Assembly (NCBI GenBank): GCA_009840005.1
Contig: VXOR01000054.1
Location: forward strand, 35,492-75,522
Reading direction: 5' to 3'
From: Gemmatimonadota bacterium
GTDB lineage: Bacteria; Latescibacterota; UBA2968; UBA8231
Length of the DNA: 40,031 bases
The notes beneath the pieces are model-generated. The model ran no database searches. It saw only the letters and a list, made by a program, of their open reading frames with translations, and had not been told where the DNA came from. Position numbers and translations under genes: made by a program. The number at the start of each line of letters is the position of its first letter. Position 1 is the first letter of the stretch. This document shows positions 8,041 to 16,628 of the stretch, in pieces.

Positions 8041-9174
8041 TTATCGGACCAAGTCGCCCAAAACCGCCAAGAACCGCTCCACATCATCACTGTTATTGTA
8101 CAAATGCCCCGAGACCCGCACTCGCCCGTATTCCCCCCACACCAACACGCCCCGGTCGGCGAGAGCCTCACACAACCCGTGCGCATCGTCGTCCGCAAAA
8201 CAGGTGTTACCCGACCGCTGCGGCCGCACACTCGGCGAAATAACCTGCCGTCCGAGACGCTCCAGCCCGGCGCTGATTTGTTCGGACAAGTCGCGGTTGT
8301 GCTCCGCTATCCGCTCAATCCCCACGTCCAATAGCCGCCCCAAAGCGTAGTCGAGATAGAGCACCGCCACCATGGCCGGATTGCCGGGCTCCATTTTATC
8401 GGGCATCGGCTTTTCGTCCGCGTCCGGTGCGCGCACAGCCCCTTGCGCCGGCCACACCGCCAAGTTGCGCCAGCCAAAAGCCGTAGAGCGCACTTGCGCC
8501 TCGGCCCGTTGGCTCAGATAACAAGGCGCAACCCCATGCGTTGCCAACAGCCACTTGTAGCACGAACTGACGCACAAGTCGGTACACGCGGCCGGCACGG
8601 CAACTGCGCCCGCAGCGTGCGTTGCATCAACCGCCAAGAGCACGTCGCGCCCGTTAAGCCCGGCCGCAAGCTGCTCAATATCGAGGTTTTGCCCCGTGTA
8701 AAAGCTGACTTGACTCACGGCCAAGACCCGAGTGCGCTCATCGACTGCGGCCAACAGATCTTCCTCCCGCACCAACCAGTCGCAATGCGGCACCAGCCGC
8801 AACTCGACCCCTTGCTCGCGCACGTTGCGCCAATTGTACGCCACCGAGGGAAATTCCAAGTTGGTGGTGACCACATTGTCGCCCGGCCGCCAGTCCAAAC
8901 CCCGCGCCAACCAAGCCATGCCTTCAGCCGCCGACGGCGTAAAGGCGATCCGCTCGTCTGGAACGCCCCACAATTGCCCCATGCGCTGGCGGCAGCGGTC
9001 GCCGCGAGCGTAGATGGCGCGTCGGCCGCGGTCGCCACCGCTTTTTTGCTGTGCGAATTCCGCGTACACCTCACTCTGCCCTTTTAACCAAGGAGCTTCC
9101 CCCCCCGTGCAGAGATGGGTTGCCGCGTCGAGCCCGACGAAATCCGCGGGCGGAATGAGGCTTTCACTTTTCAT
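8041..9174 (-). CDS. Class V aminotransferase (PLP-dependent, cysteine desulfurase-like fold)
   Basis: A fold-type I PLP enzyme of 377 residues from the chosen start. TPSAAEGMAWLARGL near residue 80 is the cofactor phosphate region, AVDATHAAGA holds the Asp that contacts the PLP ring nitrogen, and SSCYKWLLATHG contains the Schiff-base lysine. The C-terminal GRVRVSGHLYNNSDDVERFL block is typical of class V members such as SufS and isopenicillin epimerase-like proteins. No active-site Cys loop typical of SufS is obvious, so desulfurase activity is not supported. ATG 9174 has AGGA about 8 bases upstream; the open frame extends to 9225 without a better signal. The gene is downstream of recG beyond a decamer repeat. 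Confidence 0.88.
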   Translation of the reverse strand: MKSESLIPPADFVGLDAATHLCTGGEAPWLKGQSEVYAEFAQQKSGGDRGRRAIYARGDRCRQRMGQLWGVPDERIAFTPSAAEGMAWLARGLDWRPGDNVVTTNLEFPSVAYNWRNVREQGVELRLVPHCDWLVREEDLLAAVDERTRVLAVSQVSFYTGQNLDIEQLAAGLNGRDVLLAVDATHAAGAVAVPAACTDLCVSSCYKWLLATHGVAPCYLSQRAEAQVRSTAFGWRNLAVWPAQGAVRAPDADEKPMPDKMEPGNPAMVAVLYLDYALGRLLDVGIERIAEHNRDLSEQISAGLERLGRQVISPSVRPQRSGNTCFADDDAHGLCEALADRGVLVWGEYGRVRVSGHLYNNSDDVERFLAVLGDLVR

Positions 9175-9230
9175 ATGGCCATCCTGAATGGGTTGAACGA
9201 TTCGATCGACGGCTTGTCTTGACAATACCT

Positions 9231-9280
9231 TTCTGCGTCCATCTGCGTCTATCTGCGTCTATCTGCGTCTATCTGCGGAT
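9231..9280. repeat. Five tandem copies of a 10-bp unit (ATCTGCGTCT)
   Basis: Five consecutive decamers fill 9231-9280: the middle three are identical ATCTGCGTCT, and the first and last differ at one to three positions. The array lies between recG and the aminotransferase gene, 15 bases after the recG stop on the minus strand. It has no dyad symmetry. Its period is close to one DNA helical turn. Function is unknown. Confidence 0.9.
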
Positions 9281-9294
9281 TACTATAGCACATC

Positions 9295-11298
9295 CTATTC
9301 GCTATCTACAATCCGCATGGCTTCTTCGCGCGCGCTTTGCAGCAAGGCCCCGTCGGCGACCAAATCCGCCGCCTTAAAGATGGGCATCCCGGCCTGGCGC
9401 ACGCCGAAGAACTCGCCGGGGCCGCGCAATTGCAAATCCTTTTCCGCGATCTCAAAGCCGTCTTGGGTGCGCTCCATGGTCTGGAGCCGCTCGCGCGAAT
9501 CCGCCAACTCGGCCCCAGCGTGAGCGTAACTGATAAGGATGCAAAACGACTGCTCGCCGCCACGCCCCACGCGGCCGCGCAACTGGTGCAACTGCGCCAA
9601 GCCAAAGCGCTCGGCGTGTTCGATGATCATTACCGTGGCATTGGGCACATCCACCCCGACTTCGACGACCGTGGTGCAGACCAAGACCTGGACCCGGTTT
9701 TGCTTAAAATTCTCCATGACCGCGGCCTTTTCTTCGGCCGCCATGCGCCCATGCAGCAGGGCCACTGCGAAGTCGGCCAACGGGCCGTGGCGCAACTCGT
9801 CGTAGGCTTCAACTGCGGATTTGTAATCCATCTTTTCCGACTCTTCAATCAGCGGATACACCACGTACACTTGCCGCCCTTGGCGCACCTGATCGCCGGC
9901 AAACTCAAAGATCGCCGCGCGGCGGTCGTTGCCGCGCAGGGCCGTGCGGATCGGCTTGCGCCCAGGGGGCAACTCGTCGATGACCGACACGTCCAACTCG
10001 CCGTACAGAGTCAGAGCCAAGGTGCGCGGGATGGGCGTGGCCGTCATCACCAGCAAATCCGGCTTTGCACCCTTCTTGTAGAGCGCGCCGCGCTGCACGA
10101 CCCCAAAGCGGTGCTGCTCGTCGATGACCGCCAGCCCCAAGCGGGCAAATTGCACCTGCTCTTGAATCAGCGCGTGGGTGCCCACCGCGATGTGGGCCGC
10201 ACCGCTTTCAATGGCCGTCAACAGCTCCTGCCGGAGCGCCTTGCGCTGACCGCCCTTGAGGAAAACCACCGTCAAGCCGAGCGGCTCGACAAGAGCTTGA
10301 ATGTTGAAAAAGTGCTGCTCGGCGAGGATCTCGGTCGGGGCCATCATCGCCGCTTGGTAGCCGTTCTCCACAGCCGTCAGCATGGCGCACAGGCCCACCA
10401 AAGTTTTGCCCGAGCCAACGTCGCCTTGGACGAGGCGATTCATAACTTGGGGACGCTGCATCTGCGCGGCGATCTCGGCAACGACCTGGAGTTGGGCGCG
10501 AGTCGGGGCAAACGGCAGCGAATCCCACAGGGCCGGCACCAGCTTTTCACTGGGCGCGAAGGCAACGCCGTCGGCCTGCTCGCGGCTTTTTTTGCGCCGT
10601 CGCGCCAAGCGCAGTTGGAAGGCAAAAAGCTCGCCAAAGGCCAAGCGCTGCCGCGCGCACTCCGCTTCGGCGAGGCTGGCGGGAAAATGCACCTGACGCA
10701 GACTAGCGCCCAACTCTGCAAGACCCAAGCGCTGCCGCAAGGCCGCGGGCAAATCGTCTTCGATCCGCTCGGCAAAGGTATCTAACGCCTCGCTTATCAA
10801 GCGGCGGAATCCCCGGCTGCGCAGGCCGCGTTCCTTCATATCGGCACTGGTTGTATAGAGCGGCACTACGACGCCCGTGTGGAGCCGCTCCTCCCCGTGG
10901 ATGAATTCATATTCGGGATGCACTATCTGCCGCCGCCCTTGGAACAGATCGATCTTGCCGCTTATGGCCAATTCGTCGCCGACGGCAAAGTTGCGCTGCA
11001 AATAGCGCCCTCCCTGAAAAAAGGTACAGGTGATATCGTCGGTCTCGTCGGCAACCACCATCACGAAGCGGGGCCGCGGCCCGGGGATGAAGCGCGTCTG
11101 GCGCACTTGGCCGATGAGGGTCACCTCTTGGCCGATTGGTGCCCGGGCCATGGGCAAAACCTGCGAGCGGTCGAGGTAGCGGCGCGGCAAGTAGTACAAC
11201 AAATCACCCAGCGTCAGAATATCTACCTCTCTGAGCGCAGACGCACGTTTGGCCCCTACTCCTTTGACTTTTTCAATGGGGGTGGACAGAATTTCCAT
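9295..11298 (-). CDS. recG: ATP-dependent DNA helicase RecG
   Basis: RecG remodels stalled replication forks and Holliday junctions. The 667 residues (E. coli about 693) follow the family order: N-terminal wedge/OB region with VKGVGAKRASAL and LTLGDLLYYLPRRYLDRS, then an SF2 helicase with Walker A GDVGSGKT, box II VIDEQHRFG (DEQH), motif III VMTATPIPRTLAL, and motif VI HQLRGRVGRGG. The C-terminus has GFEIAEKDLQLRGPGEFFG.RQ, the TRG motif region that couples hydrolysis to movement. ATG 11298 starts at the expected MEILSTPIEKVKGVG; no clear Shine-Dalgarno is seen. The opposite strand carries a long open frame over this gene (9337-10785), which I take to be a shadow. Confidence 0.97.
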   Translation of the reverse strand: MEILSTPIEKVKGVGAKRASALREVDILTLGDLLYYLPRRYLDRSQVLPMARAPIGQEVTLIGQVRQTRFIPGPRPRFVMVVADETDDITCTFFQGGRYLQRNFAVGDELAISGKIDLFQGRRQIVHPEYEFIHGEERLHTGVVVPLYTTSADMKERGLRSRGFRRLISEALDTFAERIEDDLPAALRQRLGLAELGASLRQVHFPASLAEAECARQRLAFGELFAFQLRLARRRKKSREQADGVAFAPSEKLVPALWDSLPFAPTRAQLQVVAEIAAQMQRPQVMNRLVQGDVGSGKTLVGLCAMLTAVENGYQAAMMAPTEILAEQHFFNIQALVEPLGLTVVFLKGGQRKALRQELLTAIESGAAHIAVGTHALIQEQVQFARLGLAVIDEQHRFGVVQRGALYKKGAKPDLLVMTATPIPRTLALTLYGELDVSVIDELPPGRKPIRTALRGNDRRAAIFEFAGDQVRQGRQVYVVYPLIEESEKMDYKSAVEAYDELRHGPLADFAVALLHGRMAAEEKAAVMENFKQNRVQVLVCTTVVEVGVDVPNATVMIIEHAERFGLAQLHQLRGRVGRGGEQSFCILISYAHAGAELADSRERLQTMERTQDGFEIAEKDLQLRGPGEFFGVRQAGMPIFKAADLVADGALLQSAREEAMRIVDSE

Positions 11299-11354
11299 GA
11301 TTGGCCATGCGTTGACGCGACCGGGCTGCGGCCTATCTTTGGCCGCATATTGCC

Positions 11355-11828
11355 ATGCCTAGGTCTATTACCTTTACCCACTATCTAATGGGGCACGCGC
11401 CGTTTAGACGTGCGTCCTTCTTCTACGCCTATGCCGGGATGTGGCTCCACCTGCTCATTAGCACGGGCCTCTTAGCGCTCTCTGGGGCGCGCGACTGGCT
11501 GTCGATCTTCGCGGCGCTGGTCGTCGGCTCGTTCTGCGCAGGACTCGTACTCTACGGCTTGCTGACAAAGACGCGCCGTCTGCTGCTCAACATTGGTGCC
11601 TATGCCGCGAGCATTGCCCGCGCGTTCTCGACCGATCCTGTAGTCATCACCTGCTTCATCGCGGGCCTCATCGCCGCACTCGTTTTCAGCTACAGCATCT
11701 TGGCGGCAGAATACGACCACTATCAGCGCGAAGTCCACCGCCAGCCCCTGCCGCTTCCTGCCTCTGTGGCTCTCTTGCTAGGCGCAGCCATCGTCCTCCT
11801 CTGCATATTGGGAATCAGCGGATCTTGA
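11355..11828 (+). CDS. Small integral membrane protein of unknown function
   Basis: A 157-residue protein that I do not recognise. Four hydrophobic stretches can be drawn at about residues 22-42, 50-69, 93-115 and 134-154, so it is probably a four-helix inner-membrane protein. The loops contain basic clusters (KTRRLL, HRQP) and no obvious catalytic motif. It starts 56 bases from the divergent recG start and its last 14 bases overlap the 3' end of mraY on the other strand. The sequence between the two divergent starts is short and has no clear promoter. The coding call rests on the strong hydrophobic pattern and on the fact that it exactly fills the space between recG and mraY. Confidence 0.7.
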   Translation: MPRSITFTHYLMGHAPFRRASFFYAYAGMWLHLLISTGLLALSGARDWLSIFAALVVGSFCAGLVLYGLLTKTRRLLLNIGAYAASIARAFSTDPVVITCFIAGLIAALVFSYSILAAEYDHYQREVHRQPLPLPASVALLLGAAIVLLCILGISGS

Positions 11829-12921
11829 GCGTCGCCAAGCCGCACAGGGCCAAAATACCAGCCACGATCCAGAAGCGAATGACGATTTTGGTGTCGGCCA
11901 AGCCGCGCTGTTGGAAGTGGTGGTGAATTGGCGAGCGGGTAAAAAAGCGCCGCCCCAACCACCGGATGCCGATCTTTTCCTGAATCACCACCGACAAGGT
12001 CTCGCCGACGAAAATCCCCCCGACGATTAGGAAAAGGAACTCCTGTTTGATCAAGACAGCGACCGTGCCCAACAAGCCGCCTAGCGCCATGGACCCGGTA
12101 TCGCCCATGATGACGTTGGCCGGATAGGAATTGAACCACAAAAAGCCGAGGCAGGCCCCAAAGACGATAGAGCAGATTATGGCGACTTCCCCCACACCTA
12201 GCATAAAAGGAAAGATCAGAAACTCCGCGATCTCAGCGTGGCTAGACACATAGGCAAACACCCCGAAGACGGCCACGACAAAAGCAGTCGGCACAATAGC
12301 CAAACCGTCAATCCCGTCGGCGAGATTGACCGAGTTGGAGATGGCCGTCACCGTAAAGGCGATAAAGGGCACATAGCCCCACGAAAGATCGAGCACCGGA
12401 TTTTTGAAAAAGGGCAGATAAAGCTGGGTCGCCAAACCCGCCGACTCAGCTGGCAGCGCTTGCGTGACGTACGCGATGCCAAACGCCATCCCAAAGGCTA
12501 CTTGCAGCGCCAACTTAGTCTTCTCCGACAGCCCGCGGTCGCTAGAGCGATAGCGCACCTTGAGGAAGTCGTCAATCCAGCCGAGCGCGGCAAACCAGAC
12601 AATCGCTCCCACGCAGAACAGCACGAAGAGGCTATGCAGCTTACACCACAAGCCGACGCTGATCAAGATCGCGGCGACGATTAGGCCACCACCGTAGGTT
12701 TTGGCTTGATTGCTAGCCGCTCCAAAATTGAGATAGTCGCGGGGCATGTCGCGGTGCCCGCGACCGTAGAAGTAGAGGATGACCCGCCCACCGCAGAGAA
12801 TGGTGAGGATCAACGAGGTGATCGCGCCGCAGAGCGCGCGAAAGATGATCGAATCGACCAAGCGCAAAAACGACAAGGCATCGACAGCATCTTGCAGGTA
12901 AATTCCGAGATAGTAGATCAT
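11815..12921 (-). CDS. mraY: Phospho-N-acetylmuramoyl-pentapeptide transferase MraY
   Basis: MraY transfers phospho-MurNAc-pentapeptide from UDP to undecaprenyl phosphate, making lipid I in the inner membrane. The 368 residues form about ten membrane helices. Key blocks are GWIDDFLKVRYR..RGLSEKTKLALQ (Asp pair), NSVNLADGIDGLA, NVIMGDTGSMALGG and SPIHHHFQQRGL. The first cytoplasmic loop is unusual: the common KxGTPTMGG is replaced by NQAKTYGGG. ATG 12921 overlaps the murG stop (ATGA), so translation is coupled. Usually mraY precedes murD, ftsW and murG in the dcw cluster; here murG comes first and the others are absent. Confidence 0.95.
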   Translation of the reverse strand: MIYYLGIYLQDAVDALSFLRLVDSIIFRALCGAITSLILTILCGGRVILYFYGRGHRDMPRDYLNFGAASNQAKTYGGGLIVAAILISVGLWCKLHSLFVLFCVGAIVWFAALGWIDDFLKVRYRSSDRGLSEKTKLALQVAFGMAFGIAYVTQALPAESAGLATQLYLPFFKNPVLDLSWGYVPFIAFTVTAISNSVNLADGIDGLAIVPTAFVVAVFGVFAYVSSHAEIAEFLIFPFMLGVGEVAIICSIVFGACLGFLWFNSYPANVIMGDTGSMALGGLLGTVAVLIKQEFLFLIVGGIFVGETLSVVIQEKIGIRWLGRRFFTRSPIHHHFQQRGLADTKIVIRFWIVAGILALCGLATLKIR

Positions 12922-14963
12922 CGCTGCGAAGTGGCTAAGGGCCGGTCGGGGTCGGCGCGCACCAGATCGGCCAATTGGCTCAGGTGCCTGCCAAGGGGGA
13001 ACTCCGGCTTGAAATAAGGCATCGAAATCAAAACTTGGTCGAGATCGCGCTCCAATTGAGTTGGCGCCAACACGCCGCGCTGCAAAAATTCGATCAACAC
13101 CAGCACGACCTGCTCGCGAATCTGCCAGTTCGAGTGCAGATAAAAGCGACGCAGTCGCGCTAGCAGGTCGGGATTGCGACTTATTTTTCCTAGGGCACTC
13201 AGAGCTTGGACGATCACTTCCGGCGAGCTATCGTCGAGAGCCGCAAAGAGCGTGCTTTCGATTTCACCATCGACGGTAAACAATTCGCCGAGGGCCCGCG
13301 CCGCCCACGCCCGCACCTCAAAGTAGGGATCCGCCTCTAGCGCGTTCAGCAGCGCGGCCCGGGTTTGCGAGTCGGTCTCCCCCAAGCCGCGCAGGCCATA
13401 TTCGACGACATTGCGGCGTATAATGCCTCCGTGGCGAAAGTCTCCGCCGCAAAGACGACGATGCCACCCGGTCCGGGTGCGGTCGGTGAGAATGTGCAGC
13501 AGCAAGGGCAGCCGCTCTTGGTAGTCTAAGACCGCAACGAGTTTGATGCCCACGTTGCGCTGCCCCAGCGGGATTTCGCACCAACCCTCAGACGTAAGCA
13601 GACGGTCGGCTTGATAGCGCAGATAGGCCCGTTCACCGCGCTCCATGGCCGCCACGCCGCCGACCTCTTTGACCCGCGCTCGCACCCAGTGCAGCAAGGC
13701 GTTGGGTTCAGTCGGCAAGCCGCTTTTTTTGCCCGCGGGCGACTCCAACCGCAGCGGTGGCGGCTCCTGCCCGGCGATGAGGCTATCCAGTTCAGCCGTA
13801 ATCAGTTCGAGGCTGTTAGTTTTGGGCATGGTCTTGGCGGCCGCGCTCATGGCCTGCAACCGCTCCTCGTCGGCGCACAGTGCCAGCACCTGCTGCGCCA
13901 ACTTCTCGCCATCCAGTCCGCTGTGGATGCCGGTGTGGTCCCAAAACGCCTCCTGATAGAACACCTGAGCAGCCCCTATCCGCTCCATCTCCCGCGCGTT
14001 CAGCGCCTGATGGTCTTCGGCCGATGTCGGCAGCGGCACAATCAGCGTGGGGGTCCCACTAACTGCCATCTCGGTGAGAGTTCCAGCGCCCGACCGGCAA
14101 ATGACCAGCTCCGCCGCGGCAATCAGATCGGCGATTTCATCCGCGTAATCAAGACGTCGATACCAGTCGTCTTCACCCGCTATCCCTTCGGCTGAGCTCA
14201 GGTCGAAGCCCATCTCAGCCAAAGCGGCCTCCGTCTCCGCCACGGCGTCGTAATCCGGCCCCTTGTAGCGACCCGTGACGTGGATGACCACCAGCCCGGC
14301 CGCACGCCAGCGGGGTAAGGCTTTGAGCACGGCCTCATTAATGGCCTTGGCACCTCCTGACCCACCAAAGGCGAGTACGACCTTGCGGCCTTGGTCAATG
14401 CCCAATTTCTCGCGCGCGGCCTGCCGATCAAGATTCAAAAAAGAGCGGCGCACCGGATAGCCGACCACGGCCACCTTCTTCGCGTCGAACCAGCGACCCG
14501 CCTGCTCAAACGCCACGCCGATGCGCTGCGCCAGCCGTCCGGTAATTTGGTTCAAAAGCCCGGGATAGGCATTCGGCTCGTAGATAAAGACACGAGCGCG
14601 AGAAAGGCCGACCTTGGCCAGCCCACCGTGCGCGAAGAGTACCGGCGCACTGACGAAGCCGCCCGTGCTGATGATAATTTGGGGCCGGTAGCGCAAGAGG
14701 ATCAGTGCCCCTTGGATGACCCCGATCGCCAGCGCGATGGCAAATCGCAGCAGGGGCACAAGGGAGCGAGTGCGCGGGAAGGAACGGGCTCGCACAAAGC
14801 GGATGCGGTATCCCTGATCGGGCACGACCCAAGCATCCAGCCGGTCTCGATGGCCCACGTAGAGGAATTCAGCGTCTGCTCGCGTTTGCCGAATTTCGTT
14901 GGCAATGGCCAAGGCCGGATACACGTGACCACCCGTACCACCGCCGGTAAGCAAGTACTTCAT
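12918..14963 (-). CDS. murG: MurG glycosyltransferase with HEAT-like C-terminal extension
   Basis: MurG adds GlcNAc from UDP-GlcNAc to lipid I, making lipid II on the inner face of the membrane. Residues 1-370 are a complete MurG: LTGGGTGGHVYPALA at the N-terminus, STGGFVSAPVL, FGGSGGAKAIN, and the donor-site block CRSGAGTLTEMAVSGTPTLIVPLPTSAEDHQ. Typical MurG ends there at about 360 residues, but this protein continues to 681. Residues about 400-515 are of unknown type, and 516-640 show alpha-helical HEAT-like units such as DPYFEVRAWAARALGEL and DSSPEVIVQALSALGKI. Residues 252-260 are coded by a 27-bp palindromic element. The frame is continuous and overlaps mraY by 4 bases. No good Shine-Dalgarno precedes ATG 14963. 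Confidence 0.93.
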   Translation of the reverse strand: MKYLLTGGGTGGHVYPALAIANEIRQTRADAEFLYVGHRDRLDAWVVPDQGYRIRFVRARSFPRTRSLVPLLRFAIALAIGVIQGALILLRYRPQIIISTGGFVSAPVLFAHGGLAKVGLSRARVFIYEPNAYPGLLNQITGRLAQRIGVAFEQAGRWFDAKKVAVVGYPVRRSFLNLDRQAAREKLGIDQGRKVVLAFGGSGGAKAINEAVLKALPRWRAAGLVVIHVTGRYKGPDYDAVAETEAALAEMGFDLSSAEGIAGEDDWYRRLDYADEIADLIAAAELVICRSGAGTLTEMAVSGTPTLIVPLPTSAEDHQALNAREMERIGAAQVFYQEAFWDHTGIHSGLDGEKLAQQVLALCADEERLQAMSAAAKTMPKTNSLELITAELDSLIAGQEPPPLRLESPAGKKSGLPTEPNALLHWVRARVKEVGGVAAMERGERAYLRYQADRLLTSEGWCEIPLGQRNVGIKLVAVLDYQERLPLLLHILTDRTRTGWHRRLCGGDFRHGGIIRRNVVEYGLRGLGETDSQTRAALLNALEADPYFEVRAWAARALGELFTVDGEIESTLFAALDDSSPEVIVQALSALGKISRNPDLLARLRRFYLHSNWQIREQVVLVLIEFLQRGVLAPTQLERDLDQVLISMPYFKPEFPLGRHLSQLADLVRADPDRPLATSQR
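14184..14210. repeat. 27-bp palindromic element, copy 1, inside murG
   Basis: A 27-bp sequence built around the perfect palindrome CTGAGCTCAG with CTTCG/CGAAG arms. It is identical to 39094-39120. Here the minus strand reads GFDLSSAEG in murG, at a loop where ordinary MurG proteins are shorter. It looks like a small mobile repeat that has been tolerated in a coding region. Confidence 0.9.
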
Positions 14964-15036
14964 TAATTTTTAGTTAAAGTAAGGTCGTTCAGACCAGTAG
15001 AAGCGATCCCCACATTCCAGAAGGGCCTATGTTCCT

Positions 15037-15065
15037 AATATATAAGCTGTTAGGCTGGGTGTCTA
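15037..15065 (-). promoter_or_regulatory. Probable sigma-70 promoter for murG-mraY
   Basis: On the minus strand there is a -35 box TAGACA (15060-15065) and a -10 box TATATT (15037-15042) with exactly 17 bases between; each matches consensus at 5 of 6 positions. Transcription would start near 15030 and leave a leader of about 65 bases before murG. It lies in the only spacer upstream of murG, directly after the SDR stop codon. Confidence 0.5.
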
Positions 15066-15068
15066 ACC

Positions 15069-15827
15069 CTACTGGTAGGACTCGGTGCGGTCGCCGCCAT
15101 TGACGCTTATGTGCTGCCCCGTTACGTAGCTGGCTACTGGCGACACCAGAAAGACCACAGCCGCAGCCACCTCTTCGGGGCCACCGGCCCGGCGCATGGG
15201 AATACTACTGAGAAATTGCGCCCGCACCTCTGGCGTCCGCCGCGCCAACGCCCCGCTCCCCATCCCCGCGTCGATGATCCCCGGCGACACCACATTGACG
15301 CGGATGCCGTGCTCGGCTTCCTCTTTGGACAGCACCTTCGTCAAGGCCACGACCCCGGCTTTGGTGGTCGCATAAGCCGCCGCACCGCCCGGCAGCGTGT
15401 TGACCACATTCGAGGCAATGTTGACGACCACGCCGCCTCGCGTCCGCATCCGTGGCAGAGCGGCCCTGCACATGTAGAGGACGCTATTGAGGTTGACATC
15501 GAGCACCCGATGCCAGTCCGCCAGCGCCATATCGGCCACGAACTGCCCGCCGATGGTGATGCCGGCGTTGTTGATCAAAATATCCAACCCGCCCAGTTTC
15601 CCTGCCACGCGCTCAACCAGTGATTGCGCGGCGTCCGCCTCGGTTATATCGGCTGCAAAGGCAGCTCCGCCCAACTCGGCAGCGAGCGCGTGGGCAGCGT
15701 CCTTCTGCGTGTGGTAATGCAGGGCAACCGTCGCGCCTTCGGCGGCCAAGGCGCGGCATATTGCTTGGCCGATGCCGCCCGCCGCGCCGGTTACTAGGGC
15801 GATGCGGCCGTGGAGAGGTGTGCTCAT
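15069..15827 (-). CDS. SDR family oxidoreductase (FabG-like), second copy
   Basis: A 252-residue short-chain dehydrogenase with TGAAGGIGQAI (cofactor binding), DILINNAG, the catalytic Ser in NIASN, and AYATTKAG (YxxxK). It ends with GQHISVNGGDRT, the usual SDR C-terminus. The substrate cannot be told. It is a different gene from the one at 221-949, not a recent copy. The frame is open to 15893, but ATG 15827 (MSTPLHGRIALVTG) starts at the expected distance from the Rossmann motif; its ribosome-binding site is weak. It lies 81 bases downstream of the HAD gene on the same strand and is probably co-transcribed. Confidence 0.88.
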   Translation of the reverse strand: MSTPLHGRIALVTGAAGGIGQAICRALAAEGATVALHYHTQKDAAHALAAELGGAAFAADITEADAAQSLVERVAGKLGGLDILINNAGITIGGQFVADMALADWHRVLDVNLNSVLYMCRAALPRMRTRGGVVVNIASNVVNTLPGGAAAYATTKAGVVALTKVLSKEEAEHGIRVNVVSPGIIDAGMGSGALARRTPEVRAQFLSSIPMRRAGGPEEVAAAVVFLVSPVASYVTGQHISVNGGDRTESYQ

Positions 15828-15908
15828 GGGAGTTTGATCTCCGACAAAAAGGATTCCCAAGAAATTAGCGGCGCATACCGCTGGCGTCCACACGCCGCCG
15901 GAGCGGAT

Positions 15909-16628
15909 TCAGTCCTGTTCGGCGCGATGCTGGGCGACCAATTCCGCCATGCTTTTGAAGTGGAAGTCCGGTTCCACCCCCTCCTGCGGCGGTGCCGTTG
16001 CGCCTCCACCGCGCCCCGCCCGCCGGTCAATCCACACCGTCGTCAGTCCGATTGCCTTGGCCGGCACATGGTCGTGGAAAAGGCTCTGCGCGACGTGCAG
16101 GACGCTTCCGGGATCGCTGCCGAAGTCAGCAGCCACCCGGACGAGCAGGAATTCAAAATTGGCCAGCGACGGTTTGTACGAGCCGATCTCCTCGGCAGTA
16201 AGGATCGCGTCCCAAGGATCGCCGAGGCGGGCAGAACTGCCCCGGTAGCTAGTACGGCCGCAATTGGTTAGGGTGATCAGCCGGTGGTGCTGCTTCAGAT
16301 AGGCGAGCGATTCGGCCGCGTCGGCAAAGGCCGGCCAGTCCCCGACCGACTGGCCGAAGCGGATGCTCTCGTCATCGTCGGGTTCGCAGCCCCAGTTCTG
16401 GGTTAGCGTGCGATGGGTAGCTGCTAAAAGGTCGGCGTAGAGCAAGTCGGGATTGGCCGCTTGGCAGGTGGATTCCACCTGCGCGAAGGCGGCGAGGGCC
16501 GTCTCGCGAGTCGGCGGGTCGGCTAGACGCGCGCAGAGCGGTTGCAGCGCATCCCAGATGCCCGTCTCCCAATCGATCAGGGTTCCGTAGGTGTCGAAAG
16601 TCAGTATGGGAAAGTCACAGAGACGCAT
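15909..16628 (-). CDS. HAD-superfamily hydrolase, haloacid dehalogenase type II-like
   Basis: A 239-residue HAD hydrolase. The nucleophile block is LTFDTYGTLIDWETGI (Asp12 acts as nucleophile), motif II is ITLTNCGRT around residue 125, the lysine motif is in EEIGSYKPSLANFE, and motif III lies in HVAQSLFHDHVPAKAIGLTTVWIDR. This order matches 2-haloacid dehalogenases type II, which replace halide by hydroxyl, though many relatives are phosphatases. ATG 16628 begins three residues before the core strand and is preferred to the longer frame to 16685. Its codons 15-30 have an 87% identical partner at 28586-28633, on the far side of the island, which marks this gene as linked to the history of the insertion. 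Confidence 0.87.
   Translation of the reverse strand: MRLCDFPILTFDTYGTLIDWETGIWDALQPLCARLADPPTRETALAAFAQVESTCQAANPDLLYADLLAATHRTLTQNWGCEPDDDESIRFGQSVGDWPAFADAAESLAYLKQHHRLITLTNCGRTSYRGSSARLGDPWDAILTAEEIGSYKPSLANFEFLLVRVAADFGSDPGSVLHVAQSLFHDHVPAKAIGLTTVWIDRRAGRGGGATAPPQEGVEPDFHFKSMAELVAQHRAEQD

Noticed and set aside
8041..9174. Naming the class V aminotransferase as SufS/NifS cysteine desulfurase
   Set aside because: The PLP lysine context fits the fold, but the catalytic-Cys loop and iron-sulfur neighbours are not seen.
9337..10785. Long open frame (482 codons) on the plus strand opposite recG
   Set aside because: It lies fully antisense to a clear RecG, shows no family motif and is rich in Arg/His/Gln in the pattern produced by the reverse of a G+C-rich gene.
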